Of a DNA stretch of 64,000 nucleotides, positions 56,957 through 64,000 are shown piece after piece. Position 1 is the stretch's first letter; each line of letters starts with the position of its first letter. The translations under genes and the position numbers were made by a program. The stretch lies in NCBI RefSeq assembly GCF_019039105.1, contig NZ_JAHPIV010000008.1:1-64000 (forward strand). The letters are read 5' to 3'. The notes below the pieces were generated by a model. That model had not been told where the DNA came from and ran no database searches. It saw nothing but the letters and a program-made list of their open reading frames with translations. This DNA is from Desertibacillus haloalkaliphilus. GTDB taxonomy: Bacteria > Bacillota > Bacilli > Bacillales > KJ1-10-99.

Positions 56957-58543
56957 TTAATCTTCAGATAACCACGTTCGAATCAGTTTTGAAAACTCTT
57001 CCGGTTTGTCTTTAGCCATCTTTTCGAGTTGCTTTCGCTTTTGAGCTGCTTCACTATCAGAGTCATCCGGCATATCAGGAATCTCTTCCTCCACCACTTC
57101 TTCAATTTGATCTTCAACTACTGGTTCTTGTCGTCTTCTTCGTAATAATAAGAAGAGTAATAGTAGAATGAATGCAACTAGCACCCCGCCGACAACATAT
57201 AACCAAGCTGGAATCATCTCCTGAACCTGTTCCTCAAATTCTACTTTCCCATTAAATGGTTGCGCCGAAACATAAATTTTATTATTAATGTCATCATCAT
57301 CTAACTCAGCTGCTAAGTCCCCATCAATGGTAGTTCGTACAACTGTCCCAAGTATTTGTTGAATATCATCCAGTCGTTCAACAGGTAATGAATTTGGATC
57401 TTCTGGATCAGGTGGCTCGACCATAACTTGAATACCTACATCACGAATTTTAAAAGGGCTCTCGACAATATCTCTTTGAATTCGGTTCACTTCATTATTG
57501 ATCCGCTCTTCTATTCGTTCGTAATCTCCAGTGCCCCCCATTACTCCCGCGGGATAATTAACGATTTCATCTTCGCCAAAATCCGGAGGTCCACCGTCTT
57601 CCCAATCATCACCTGTATACGTTTCCGTAATCCGTTCAACACTCACAGCTAAACCTTCCATGTTTTCTTCATCAACAGGGGTTATAATCTGTTCTGCACG
57701 CGTTTCCTGGGTGAAATCGATGTCTGTAGAAACCGAAACGAGGACCTTATCACGGCCCATCATTGTCCCTAACATTTGTTGCAGATCCCGCTGCAAATCA
57801 CGTTCAATTTCTCGTTTGATCGTCCTTTGCTGCTCGTAGGCAGATAACGACGAATCAATGGATTCACCATCTCTATATTCAAAATGCTCAAACATTTGAT
57901 TCATAATGACGATATCTTCTATAGGAAGGTTAGGAACACTTTTTGCCACTAAGTGGTAAAGAGTCTTGACCTGTGTTTGGTCTAATTGATAACCAGGCGC
58001 CATATCAACCACAATCGATGCCGAAGATGTTTGTCCACTATCAGAGATCCATAAAGACTCTTCAGGTAGCGTGATCATCACATTCGCGTGATTGACGCCG
58101 TCCATGTTCCTAATTAAATTGGCCAGTTCTGTTTGCATGGCAGCACGTTCCATGACAGAAAACTCATTATCTGTCATTCCAAAGCCCATTTGATCTTGGA
58201 TAAATGAGTAATCTATGCTACCACTCTCGGGAATTCCTTCTGCTGCTAATTCCACTTTCAGCGTATCGACCATTGTTTCAGGGACGCTAATCGTTGTCCC
58301 ATTATCTGTGATTTCTGAAGTAACGCCCCTGGCATCTAACGTTTCTTTAATTTGTCCAGTTTCTTGGGCAGAAAGGTTCGTATACAGAGGTACTAAATGT
58401 GTTCTTGAACCTAACATCGTTAGCAGCACAAGGATGAGGATGAGAAGAAATACTGAGCCAAGAAGTATACCTTTTTGAAGCTTTGTTCGAGAAGTCCAAA
58501 ATGCTAATCCTTTATCTTTATATATCATTAACTTTTCGTTCAT
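56957..58543 (-). CDS. fliF: Flagellar MS-ring protein FliF
   Basis: Forms the MS ring, the base of the basal body. 528 residues: membrane helix at about 25-45, ring-building domains with LVPLYTNLSAQETGQIKETL near 51 and RAAMQTELANLIRNMDGVNHANVMITLP near 133, second helix near 447-470, and a C-terminal FliG-binding tail (about 495-528). AGGAGGAGAC precedes the ATG. Follows fliE by 51 bases. Confidence 0.97.
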   Translation of the reverse strand: MNEKLMIYKDKGLAFWTSRTKLQKGILLGSVFLLILILVLLTMLGSRTHLVPLYTNLSAQETGQIKETLDARGVTSEITDNGTTISVPETMVDTLKVELAAEGIPESGSIDYSFIQDQMGFGMTDNEFSVMERAAMQTELANLIRNMDGVNHANVMITLPEESLWISDSGQTSSASIVVDMAPGYQLDQTQVKTLYHLVAKSVPNLPIEDIVIMNQMFEHFEYRDGESIDSSLSAYEQQRTIKREIERDLQRDLQQMLGTMMGRDKVLVSVSTDIDFTQETRAEQIITPVDEENMEGLAVSVERITETYTGDDWEDGGPPDFGEDEIVNYPAGVMGGTGDYERIEERINNEVNRIQRDIVESPFKIRDVGIQVMVEPPDPEDPNSLPVERLDDIQQILGTVVRTTIDGDLAAELDDDDINNKIYVSAQPFNGKVEFEEQVQEMIPAWLYVVGGVLVAFILLLLFLLLRRRRQEPVVEDQIEEVVEEEIPDMPDDSDSEAAQKRKQLEKMAKDKPEEFSKLIRTWLSED

Positions 58544-58594
58544 GTCTCCTCCTACCCTGCAACACCAAACAAAGGTATGATTTTATCATACTAA

Positions 58595-58900
58595 CTATAC
58601 TTGCATCCTCATAACCTCTTGATAAGCTTCTATGACTTTATTTCGAACCTCTACCGTTGCTTGCAACGCAATGCTAGCTTTTTGACCGGTAATCATGACT
58701 TCATGTAGATTATCTGTTTCTCCTCGCGCCAGCTTTTCCGTCATTTCACCAGACTTCAACTGAGCCTGGTTTACTTCGTTAATTTTTTCTTTCAGAAGTG
58801 TTTTAAACTGGCTCTGTGCTTCAGCTGGAGTTACTCGTGGTTGCATCGGACTCTCACGATGTTGCAACCGTTGTAATGACTGTATCGATAACTGATCCAT
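58595..58900 (-). CDS. fliE: Flagellar MS-ring/rod junction protein FliE
   Basis: 101-residue rod adapter. FKTLLKEKINEVNQAQLKSGEMTEKLARGETDNLHEVMITGQKA-type core, shortened here to FKTLLKEKINEVN and DNLHEVMITGQKASIALQ, and a C-terminal RNKVIEAYQEVMRMQV, which are all typical. AAGGAGGGGG site. 12 bases after flgC. Confidence 0.96.
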   Translation of the reverse strand: MDQLSIQSLQRLQHRESPMQPRVTPAEAQSQFKTLLKEKINEVNQAQLKSGEMTEKLARGETDNLHEVMITGQKASIALQATVEVRNKVIEAYQEVMRMQV

Positions 58901-58912
58901 TAATCCCCCTCC

Positions 58913-59365
58913 TTATCGTCCAATTTCTAAAGCTTTCATCAGCATATTTTTAGTTGCATTTAATGTCGTCACATTGGCTTCATACGAACGAGTCGCCCCC
59001 ATTAGACCCACCATTTCTTTTAAAGGATCAACATTAGGCATTTGGACATAACCTTGATCGTTAGCATCTGGGTGACCGGGATCGTATACCATTTTAAACG
59101 GACTTTGATCTTCAACAATTTGGGACACTTTTACTCCTGCGCCCACTTGATCATTCTGGTTCATCGCTTTACCCAAAAGAGAGGAAAAGTTCTGTTGATT
59201 CGGCTCCATCACGACCATCTTTCTTCGATATGGCTCCCATTCCCCATCAACCATTCGTCCTCTTGTTGAATCTACATTAGCCATGTTTGACGAAATTACG
59301 TCCATGCGTAAACGCTGTGAGGTAAGCGCTGATGACGTTGCATTAAAACTATTAAATATCGACAC
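58913..59365 (-). CDS. flgC: Flagellar basal-body rod protein FlgC
   Basis: Proximal rod protein. 150 residues; the N-terminus SALTSQRLRMDVISSNMANVDST is the shared rod motif, and the C-terminus YVQMPNVDPLKEMVGLMGATRSYEANV-like segment is the FlgC signature. Start is GTG after GGAGGAAGG. Two bases after flgB. Confidence 0.96.
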   Translation of the reverse strand: MSIFNSFNATSSALTSQRLRMDVISSNMANVDSTRGRMVDGEWEPYRRKMVVMEPNQQNFSSLLGKAMNQNDQVGAGVKVSQIVEDQSPFKMVYDPGHPDANDQGYVQMPNVDPLKEMVGLMGATRSYEANVTTLNATKNMLMKALEIGR

Positions 59366-59367
59366 GG

Positions 59368-59769
59368 TTACCTTCCTCCTCCAAGTACTGTTTTAAGACT
59401 ATTAAAGCGTCCATTGACTCGCTCTATTAAAGCATTGTAATAGATTTGGTTTTTAGATAACTCTGCCATTTCATGGTCGATATCGACATTATTACCATTG
59501 CTATTGTACATCGTATCCCTACTCGTCGTGACGATTGGTCCGCGACTTTGTTCTCTCTTAAAAGAAACATGACGTTCATCGGTTCGTTGAGCAATGAAAT
59601 TTTGTTGTTCACTTGCTTGATCCAATGCTTGTTTAAAAGACACTTTCTTTGCTTTGTAATTTGGAGTATCTACATTAGCTATGTTTTGTGAAATAGCTTG
59701 CTGTCGTAATGCAGAGCCATTTAATCCTTGCTCTAAAACTCTCATCGTTGAACCTGAAAATAGATCCAT
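59368..59769 (-). CDS. flgB: Flagellar basal-body rod protein FlgB
   Basis: First gene of the fla/che operon; proximal rod protein. 133 residues, with RQQAISQNIANVDTPNYKAKKVSF near 20 and a C-terminal helix ending ALIERVNGRFNSLKTVL. ATG 59769 (MDLFSGSTM) follows AGGTGTGGGG; the ORF upstream to 59781 covers that site. A candidate sigma-A promoter is about 65 bases upstream. Confidence 0.95.
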   Translation of the reverse strand: MDLFSGSTMRVLEQGLNGSALRQQAISQNIANVDTPNYKAKKVSFKQALDQASEQQNFIAQRTDERHVSFKREQSRGPIVTTSRDTMYNSNGNNVDIDHEMAELSKNQIYYNALIERVNGRFNSLKTVLGGGR

Positions 59770-59833
59770 CGTTCCCCACACCTTTACGTTTTGTACTAAA
59801 TTATGTCTAACACCGTTACTACACTATAAAGAT

Positions 59834-59861
59834 TGTATAGAACGTTGCACATTTTGTCTAA
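59834..59861 (-). promoter_or_regulatory. Candidate sigma-A promoter of the fla/che operon
   Basis: Minus strand TTAGAC, 16-base spacer, TATACA, about 65 bases before flgB. The rest of the 59770-60052 stretch is very AT-rich and has no ORF. I looked for a sigma-D box (CTAAA then GCCGATAT) and found none that is convincing. Confidence 0.5.
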
Positions 59862-60052
59862 CTTTGTTTTTAATTTCGTTTTTTTCAATGAAAAAGACCT
59901 AGTTTTTTCTCGGACGATGGTCATAAAAACCAAACCTTTGTCGAATCTTATTATATTATAGATTGAGGTGGATGTGTGTATATAAATATTTCCTATTTTT
60001 TAACGCCTAAATATATACTTATATAAAACATATTCACACTATAGCAAACATA

Positions 60053-60090
60053 CAAAAAGGGCTTTCTCATTGCGTAATGAGCCAGCCCTA
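60053..60090 (-). terminator. codY rho-independent terminator
   Basis: Minus strand AGGGCT-gg-CTCATT / AATGAG-aa-AGCCCT stem with an ACGC loop and TTTTTGT tail, 14 bases after the codY stop. Ends the xerC-hslVU-codY operon before fla/che. Confidence 0.9.
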
Positions 60091-60103
60091 CTTTTGTTAC
60101 TGC

Positions 60104-60883
60104 TTAACTAGTTTTAATTTTTTCTAGTTCAACTAAAAACTTATCATTTAACACTTTAATATAGGTACCTTTCATACCTAACGAACGTGATTCAATCACA
60201 CCCGCACTTTCGAGCTTCCGAAGAGCATTTACAATCACAGAACGAGTAATCCCCACTCGATCAGCTATTTTACTTGCAACTAGTAAGCCTTCCTTACCAT
60301 CAAGCTCTTCAAAAATATGTTCGACCGCTTCAAGTTCACTATAAGATAACGAGCTAATCGCCATTTGAACAACAGCTTTGCTTCGCGCTTCCTCTTCAAT
60401 CTCTTGTGCCTTTTCATGAAGGATTTCCATACCAACAACAGTTGCCCCGTACTCTGCTAAAATCAAATCATCATTCGAAAACGAATCACTCAAGCGAGCA
60501 AGTACTAACGTACCAAGACGCTGTCCCCCTCCGAGGATCGGCACAATCGTTGTCAAACCACTCATAAACAAATCTTTGTTTTCAATCGGGAATGCTGTGA
60601 ATTCACTTTCGATATCAAGGTTTGCTGACGTTTCTTCAATTTTAAATAAGCCACTCGTATATTCTTCTGGAAATTGACGATCTTCTAGCATCTTCTTCAT
60701 ACGATCATTTTCAATTTCTTGTTTAATCGCAAACCCTAAAAGTTTTCCACGACGGCTGACTACGAAAATATTCGCCTCAATTACATCGCGTAATGTCTCC
60801 GCCATATCTTTAAAGTTTACATGTTGCCCTGCAGATTTTTGCAGCATTTCGTTAATCCTTCTCGTTCTTGTTAATAAATCCAT
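60104..60883 (-). CDS. codY: GTP- and branched-chain amino acid-sensing repressor CodY
   Basis: Global regulator of stationary-phase and nutrient genes. 259 residues: N-terminal GAF domain (about 1-155) that senses isoleucine/valine, and a C-terminal winged helix with [23 protein letters not shown] near 203 and GTYIKVLN near 242. AGGAGGATGG site. In B. subtilis CodY represses the fla/che promoter that lies immediately downstream, so the linkage fits a direct link from nutrition to motility. Confidence 0.98.
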   Translation of the reverse strand: MDLLTRTRRINEMLQKSAGQHVNFKDMAETLRDVIEANIFVVSRRGKLLGFAIKQEIENDRMKKMLEDRQFPEEYTSGLFKIEETSANLDIESEFTAFPIENKDLFMSGLTTIVPILGGGQRLGTLVLARLSDSFSNDDLILAEYGATVVGMEILHEKAQEIEEEARSKAVVQMAISSLSYSELEAVEHIFEELDGKEGLLVASKIADRVGITRSVIVNALRKLESAGVIESRSLGMKGTYIKVLNDKFLVELEKIKTS

Positions 60884-60903
60884 TTTCCATCCTCCTGATT
60901 GAA

Positions 60904-62301
60904 CTATAAAATAAATTGACTTAAATCACGATTTTTTGCAATTGAAGTAAGTTTTTCTTCTACATACTCTGGTGTGATCACAATTTCTTCTAGCGTAACG
61001 TCGGGTGCCTCAAAGGATAAATCCTCTAGTAACCGTTCCAATAATGTGTGCAACCTTCTTGCACCGATATTTTCTGTATCTTGATTGACCTCGGTGGCAA
61101 TTGTCGCAATCTTATGAATAGCTTCGTCAGAAAAAGTAACTTTTATACTTTCTGTTTCCAATAATGCTTGATATTGTTTCAATAGCGCTTGATCAGGTTC
61201 AATTAAGATTCGCACAAAGTCATCAACTGATAAATTCGCTAACTCAACACGTATCGGGAATCTTCCTTGTAGCTCAGGAATTAAGTCAGATGGCTTTGCC
61301 ATATGAAACGCACCTGCGGCAATGAATAAAATGTGATCTGTTTTAACTGGTCCATACTTGGTAACGATTGTTGATCCTTCCACGATCGGTAAAATATCTC
61401 GCTGTACCCCTTCTCGTGATACCTCTGCCGAATTTTGATTTTTCCCGGCAACTTTGTCAATCTCATCGATGAAGATAATACCCAAATGTTCTGCTTTTGA
61501 AACAGCTTCTTGTGTGACTTCATCCATGTCAATTAACTTTTGTGCCTCTTCTTCGGTCAAAACCTTACGCGCGTCTGAGACCGGCAACTTCCTTTTTTTC
61601 TTCTTTTTAGGCATCATGCTCCCAAGCATATCTTGCATGTTAATCCCCATCTGTTCCATCCCAGAACCTTGGAACATATCAAACATCGATTGACTCTGTT
61701 CTTCCACTTCAATCGTAACGATACGATCTTCGAGTTCCCCAAGTGCAAGTTGGTGTGCAACTTGCCTTCGTTTTTGCGCAATCGATTGCTCATCGCCTTG
61801 AGAGGTCGACGGTTCTGCTTCTGCTTGCCCTTGATTTCCAAAAAGCATTTCAAAAGGGTTTTTGTATTGATTCTGCTTTTTTTGCGATGGGACTAAAAGT
61901 TCGACGATCCGTTGATTGGCATGTTCTTCTGCCTTATCTTGTACTGCTACCATCTTTTCTTCTTTAACAATTCGAACCGAAGTCTCAACTAAATCACGAA
62001 CCATTGACTCAACGTCTCGGCCAACATATCCAACCTCTGTGAACTTTGTCGCCTCGATTTTAATAAAGGGAGCACCTACTAATTTGGCTAAGCGACGTGC
62101 AATTTCCGTTTTCCCAACCCCAGTAGGACCAATCATTAAAATATTTTTAGGTGTTACCTCATCACGCAGTTGTTCATCTAACAAACTTCGACGGTAACGA
62201 TTTCGGAGCGCAACCGCCACCGATCTCTTCGCCTGTTCTTGGCCGATAATATATTGATCTAACCGTTCTACGATTTGACGTGGTGTTAGCCGGTTTTGCA
62301 T
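60904..62301 (-). CDS. hslU: ATPase subunit of HslUV (ClpY) protease
   Basis: AAA+ unfoldase partner of HslV. 465 residues: Walker [10 protein letters not shown] near 60, pore motif GYVGRDVES near 90, an intermediate I domain (about 110-240) that includes Q-rich and [12 protein letters not shown] segments, Walker B FIDEIDK near 256, and a C-terminal docking tail SQFIL. ATG 62301 after GTGGAGGATG. Fifteen bases after hslV. Confidence 0.96.
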   Translation of the reverse strand: MQNRLTPRQIVERLDQYIIGQEQAKRSVAVALRNRYRRSLLDEQLRDEVTPKNILMIGPTGVGKTEIARRLAKLVGAPFIKIEATKFTEVGYVGRDVESMVRDLVETSVRIVKEEKMVAVQDKAEEHANQRIVELLVPSQKKQNQYKNPFEMLFGNQGQAEAEPSTSQGDEQSIAQKRRQVAHQLALGELEDRIVTIEVEEQSQSMFDMFQGSGMEQMGINMQDMLGSMMPKKKKKRKLPVSDARKVLTEEEAQKLIDMDEVTQEAVSKAEHLGIIFIDEIDKVAGKNQNSAEVSREGVQRDILPIVEGSTIVTKYGPVKTDHILFIAAGAFHMAKPSDLIPELQGRFPIRVELANLSVDDFVRILIEPDQALLKQYQALLETESIKVTFSDEAIHKIATIATEVNQDTENIGARRLHTLLERLLEDLSFEAPDVTLEEIVITPEYVEEKLTSIAKNRDLSQFIL

Positions 62302-62331
62302 ATCATCATCCTCCACTTTAAATTAAAGTTC

Positions 62332-62874
62332 TCACAGCTCTTCAATGACTAATTCATTATTGGTATAGACACATATTTCACCAGCAGTTTCTAACGCTGC
62401 TGTAGCAATGTCCTTTGCTGACAAATGTGGGGCATGCTTTTTGAGTACTCGACCTGCTGATAGCGCGTAATTTCCACCCGAGCCAATAGCTAAAACTCCA
62501 TCATCAGGCTCAATCACTTCACCTGTTCCTGACACAAGTAACAAATGGGATTGGTCCATTACAATTAACATGGCTTCTAAACGTCTTAAAACTTTATCAC
62601 TTCGCCATTCTTTTGCTAGTTCCACTGCCGCACGCTTTAAGTTCCCATTATATTCCTCAAGACGCCCTTCAAATTTTTCATACAATGTGAACGCATCGGC
62701 TACCGATCCTGCAAATCCTGCTAATACCTTTCCATGATAAATCTTTCTGACTTTTTTTGCTGTGTGTTTCATCACAACAGCATTCCCAAATGTTACTTGC
62801 CCATCTCCAGACATTGCACAGCGCCCATTATGTTGAACGGCAAAAATCGTCGTTGCATGAAAAGATTGTTCCAT
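62332..62874 (-). CDS. hslV: Proteolytic subunit of HslUV (ClpQ) protease
   Basis: Ntn-hydrolase proteasome-like peptidase, twelve subunits. 180 residues with [17 protein letters not shown] at the start, GDGQVTFG near 24, the [15 protein letters not shown] segment near 50 and [12 protein letters not shown] near 132. The mature active site in most HslV is Thr of TTI; here TT is at residues 8-9, after an extra six-residue leader. B. subtilis ClpQ has MSSFHATT with an N-terminal Ser acting as nucleophile; this one has Glu-Gln before Ser. AAGGAGGAG site. Confidence 0.95.
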   Translation of the reverse strand: MEQSFHATTIFAVQHNGRCAMSGDGQVTFGNAVVMKHTAKKVRKIYHGKVLAGFAGSVADAFTLYEKFEGRLEEYNGNLKRAAVELAKEWRSDKVLRRLEAMLIVMDQSHLLLVSGTGEVIEPDDGVLAIGSGGNYALSAGRVLKKHAPHLSAKDIATAALETAGEICVYTNNELVIEEL

Positions 62875-62896
62875 ACAATCTCCTCCTTTCCAAGCC

Positions 62897-63808
62897 TTAC
62901 GCTCTTGGGTGATGATTTCGATAGACTTCTTTTAATCGTTCTTTTGTTACATGAGTATAAATCTGCGTAGACGACAAATGCTCATGGCCTAACAACTCCT
63001 GAACCGCTCTTAAGTCAGCTCCTGCATTTAATAAGTGAGTTGCAAACGTGTGTCGTATTACATGTGGGCTTATATTTACAGTTAAAGATGTTTTATTAAT
63101 CCTTTTTTTGAGCATTTCACGGATACTACGCGCCGTTAATCTACCGCCACGATAATTCAAAAACACTCCTCGTTCTTCTGTCTCCTGCGATTTTTTCAAT
63201 AACTCTTTTCTTCCATCTAATAAATATGTATGTAAAGAGTCCAAAGCAAAACTCCCAATTGGAATAAATCGTTCTTTCCTACCTTTCCCGGTAACTAACA
63301 GCGTCCCAATAGAAAAATCAATATCAGAAATGTTCAGCTGCTCGCATTCACTCACACGAATGCCAGTCGCATACAACACTTCAAGAATTGCACGATCCCT
63401 TTGGTTCAGCGGACTTGTGCCAGCAAATGAGGTAAACAATTCCTCGAGTTCTTGTTCATAAAGGAACGTTGGTAATCGACTCGCTCCCTTTGGAATAGCA
63501 GTCATTACAAAAGGATTATCAACAATCCTTCCTTCTCTAACTAAAAACCGAAAAAAACTTCTGAGGCTTGAGACTTTTCGAGCAACAGTTTTTCTCGCGT
63601 ATTGCTTTTCATGCAGCAAGGTTAAATACTTTCGTACGAATACATAAGAAACAGCAGCATAATCAAAAATTAAGTGCTGCTTCATAAACGTAAGGAAGTG
63701 ATCTATATCTTTTTTGTAATTCATTATCGTATGTGGTGAACAGTTCTTTTCAACCTGTAAATAACGAACAAATGAATCCAGTTCTAAGCGAATCGCCTCA
63801 TCGTTCAA
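62897..63808 (-). CDS. xerC: Tyrosine recombinase XerC (CodV)
   Basis: Site-specific recombinase resolving chromosome dimers at dif with XerD. 303 residues: N-terminal SAM-like DNA-binding domain (about 5-95) and catalytic domain with Arg in YATGIRVSE near 150, [12 protein letters not shown] (His and Arg) near 243, [13 protein letters not shown] with the second His and the tyrosine nucleophile near 275. The start is TTG after AGAGGTG. First gene of xerC-hslV-hslU-codY; topA and trmFO would be expected upstream. Confidence 0.95.
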   Translation of the reverse strand: MNDEAIRLELDSFVRYLQVEKNCSPHTIMNYKKDIDHFLTFMKQHLIFDYAAVSYVFVRKYLTLLHEKQYARKTVARKVSSLRSFFRFLVREGRIVDNPFVMTAIPKGASRLPTFLYEQELEELFTSFAGTSPLNQRDRAILEVLYATGIRVSECEQLNISDIDFSIGTLLVTGKGRKERFIPIGSFALDSLHTYLLDGRKELLKKSQETEERGVFLNYRGGRLTARSIREMLKKRINKTSLTVNISPHVIRHTFATHLLNAGADLRAVQELLGHEHLSSTQIYTHVTKERLKEVYRNHHPRA

Positions 63809-63835
63809 CTCAAATCACCTCTTTAGAGCCACTAA

Positions 63836-63864
63836 AGTCTATCATAATTCAATGACTCTGACAA
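63836..63864 (-). promoter_or_regulatory. Sigma-A promoter of xerC-hslVU-codY
   Basis: Minus strand TTGTCA, 17-base spacer, TAGACT, 28 bases before the xerC TTG. The remaining 63865-64000 shows no gene on either strand. Confidence 0.6.
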
Positions 63865-64000
63865 TAAAGTTTACAATTTATTCACAAAATTCTAAACCGA
63901 CACAATGGTACATGTAGTGAGTTGTCATTTTCTTCCTTCTGTGACGAGGTTTTCCCTAGCGATAACAGTCAACATCCGCATTCATTGGTAGGAAATTGTC

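Noticed and set aside
59770-60052. Sigma-D promoter in front of flgB
   Set aside because: No CTAAA-N15-GCCGATAT-like site could be found; only a sigma-A-like site is supported.

Overview
The window is a chromosomal segment of a low-to-mid-GC endospore-forming member of the Bacillaceae. The gene order follows the Bacillus subtilis block codY - fla/che - rpsB - polC - nusA/infB - pnp - dpaAB - dapA almost gene for gene. Dipicolinate synthase, MlpA, CodY, SigD, SwrB, SwrD, PolC and the CheC/CheD/FliY-type chemotaxis genes all point to Bacillus-like Firmicutes. The frequent TTG and GTG starts and the accessory flagellar genes (FapA/DUF342, a TIGR02530-like protein) resemble alkaliphilic Bacillus relatives, but the species cannot be fixed from this window. 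Every convincing gene lies on the minus strand, so the window is read from right to left in transcription order. | Right end (about 63.9-60.1 kb): xerC-hslV-hslU-codY, with a sigma-A-like promoter before xerC and a terminator after codY. Then 59.8-33.0 kb is a fla/che operon of about 32 genes: flgB flgC fliE fliF fliG fliH fliI fliJ ylxF fliK flgD, a TIGR02530-like gene, flgE, swrD, fliL fliM fliY cheY fliO fliP fliQ fliR flhB flhA flhF flhG cheB cheC cheD, a small membrane-protein gene, sigD, fapA and swrB. It encodes the basal body, type III export apparatus, hook, switch, placement GTPases, chemotaxis adaptation and the late flagellar sigma factor. The cheA and cheW genes that usually sit between cheB and cheC are absent, and an 18-bp-armed inverted repeat occupies that site. 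| 32.9-11.4 kb holds housekeeping genes: rpsB-tsf-pyrH-frr (translation and UMP kinase), uppS-cdsA-dxr-rasP (isoprenoid and lipid synthesis, site-2 protease), proS, polC, then rimP-nusA-ylxR-ylxQ-infB-ylxP-rbfA-truB-ribC-rpsO (transcription and translation factors, RNA modification, FAD synthesis). The polC-rimP gap carries two hairpin terminators and two promoter candidates. 11.3-1.3 kb holds pnp, ylxY, mlpA, ymxH, then the sporulation genes dpaA-dpaB behind a good sigma-K-type promoter, and asd-dapG-dapA. These last five genes connect aspartate to dihydrodipicolinate and dipicolinate for the spore core. | Left end (1-1282): a group IIC intron lies immediately downstream of the dapA terminator, the usual target type of this class. 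Its reverse transcriptase reads normally through YADD and then breaks off at position 64/65. The sequence beyond begins GTGCG, the consensus group II intron 5' end, so a second group II intron seems to be nested inside the first (a bacterial twintron), most of it beyond the window edge. No tRNA, rRNA, CRISPR, prophage or complete IS was seen. The most unusual items are the nested intron, the cheA/cheW gap with its inverted repeat shared with the polC stop region, and the possible attenuator leader of the nusA operon.
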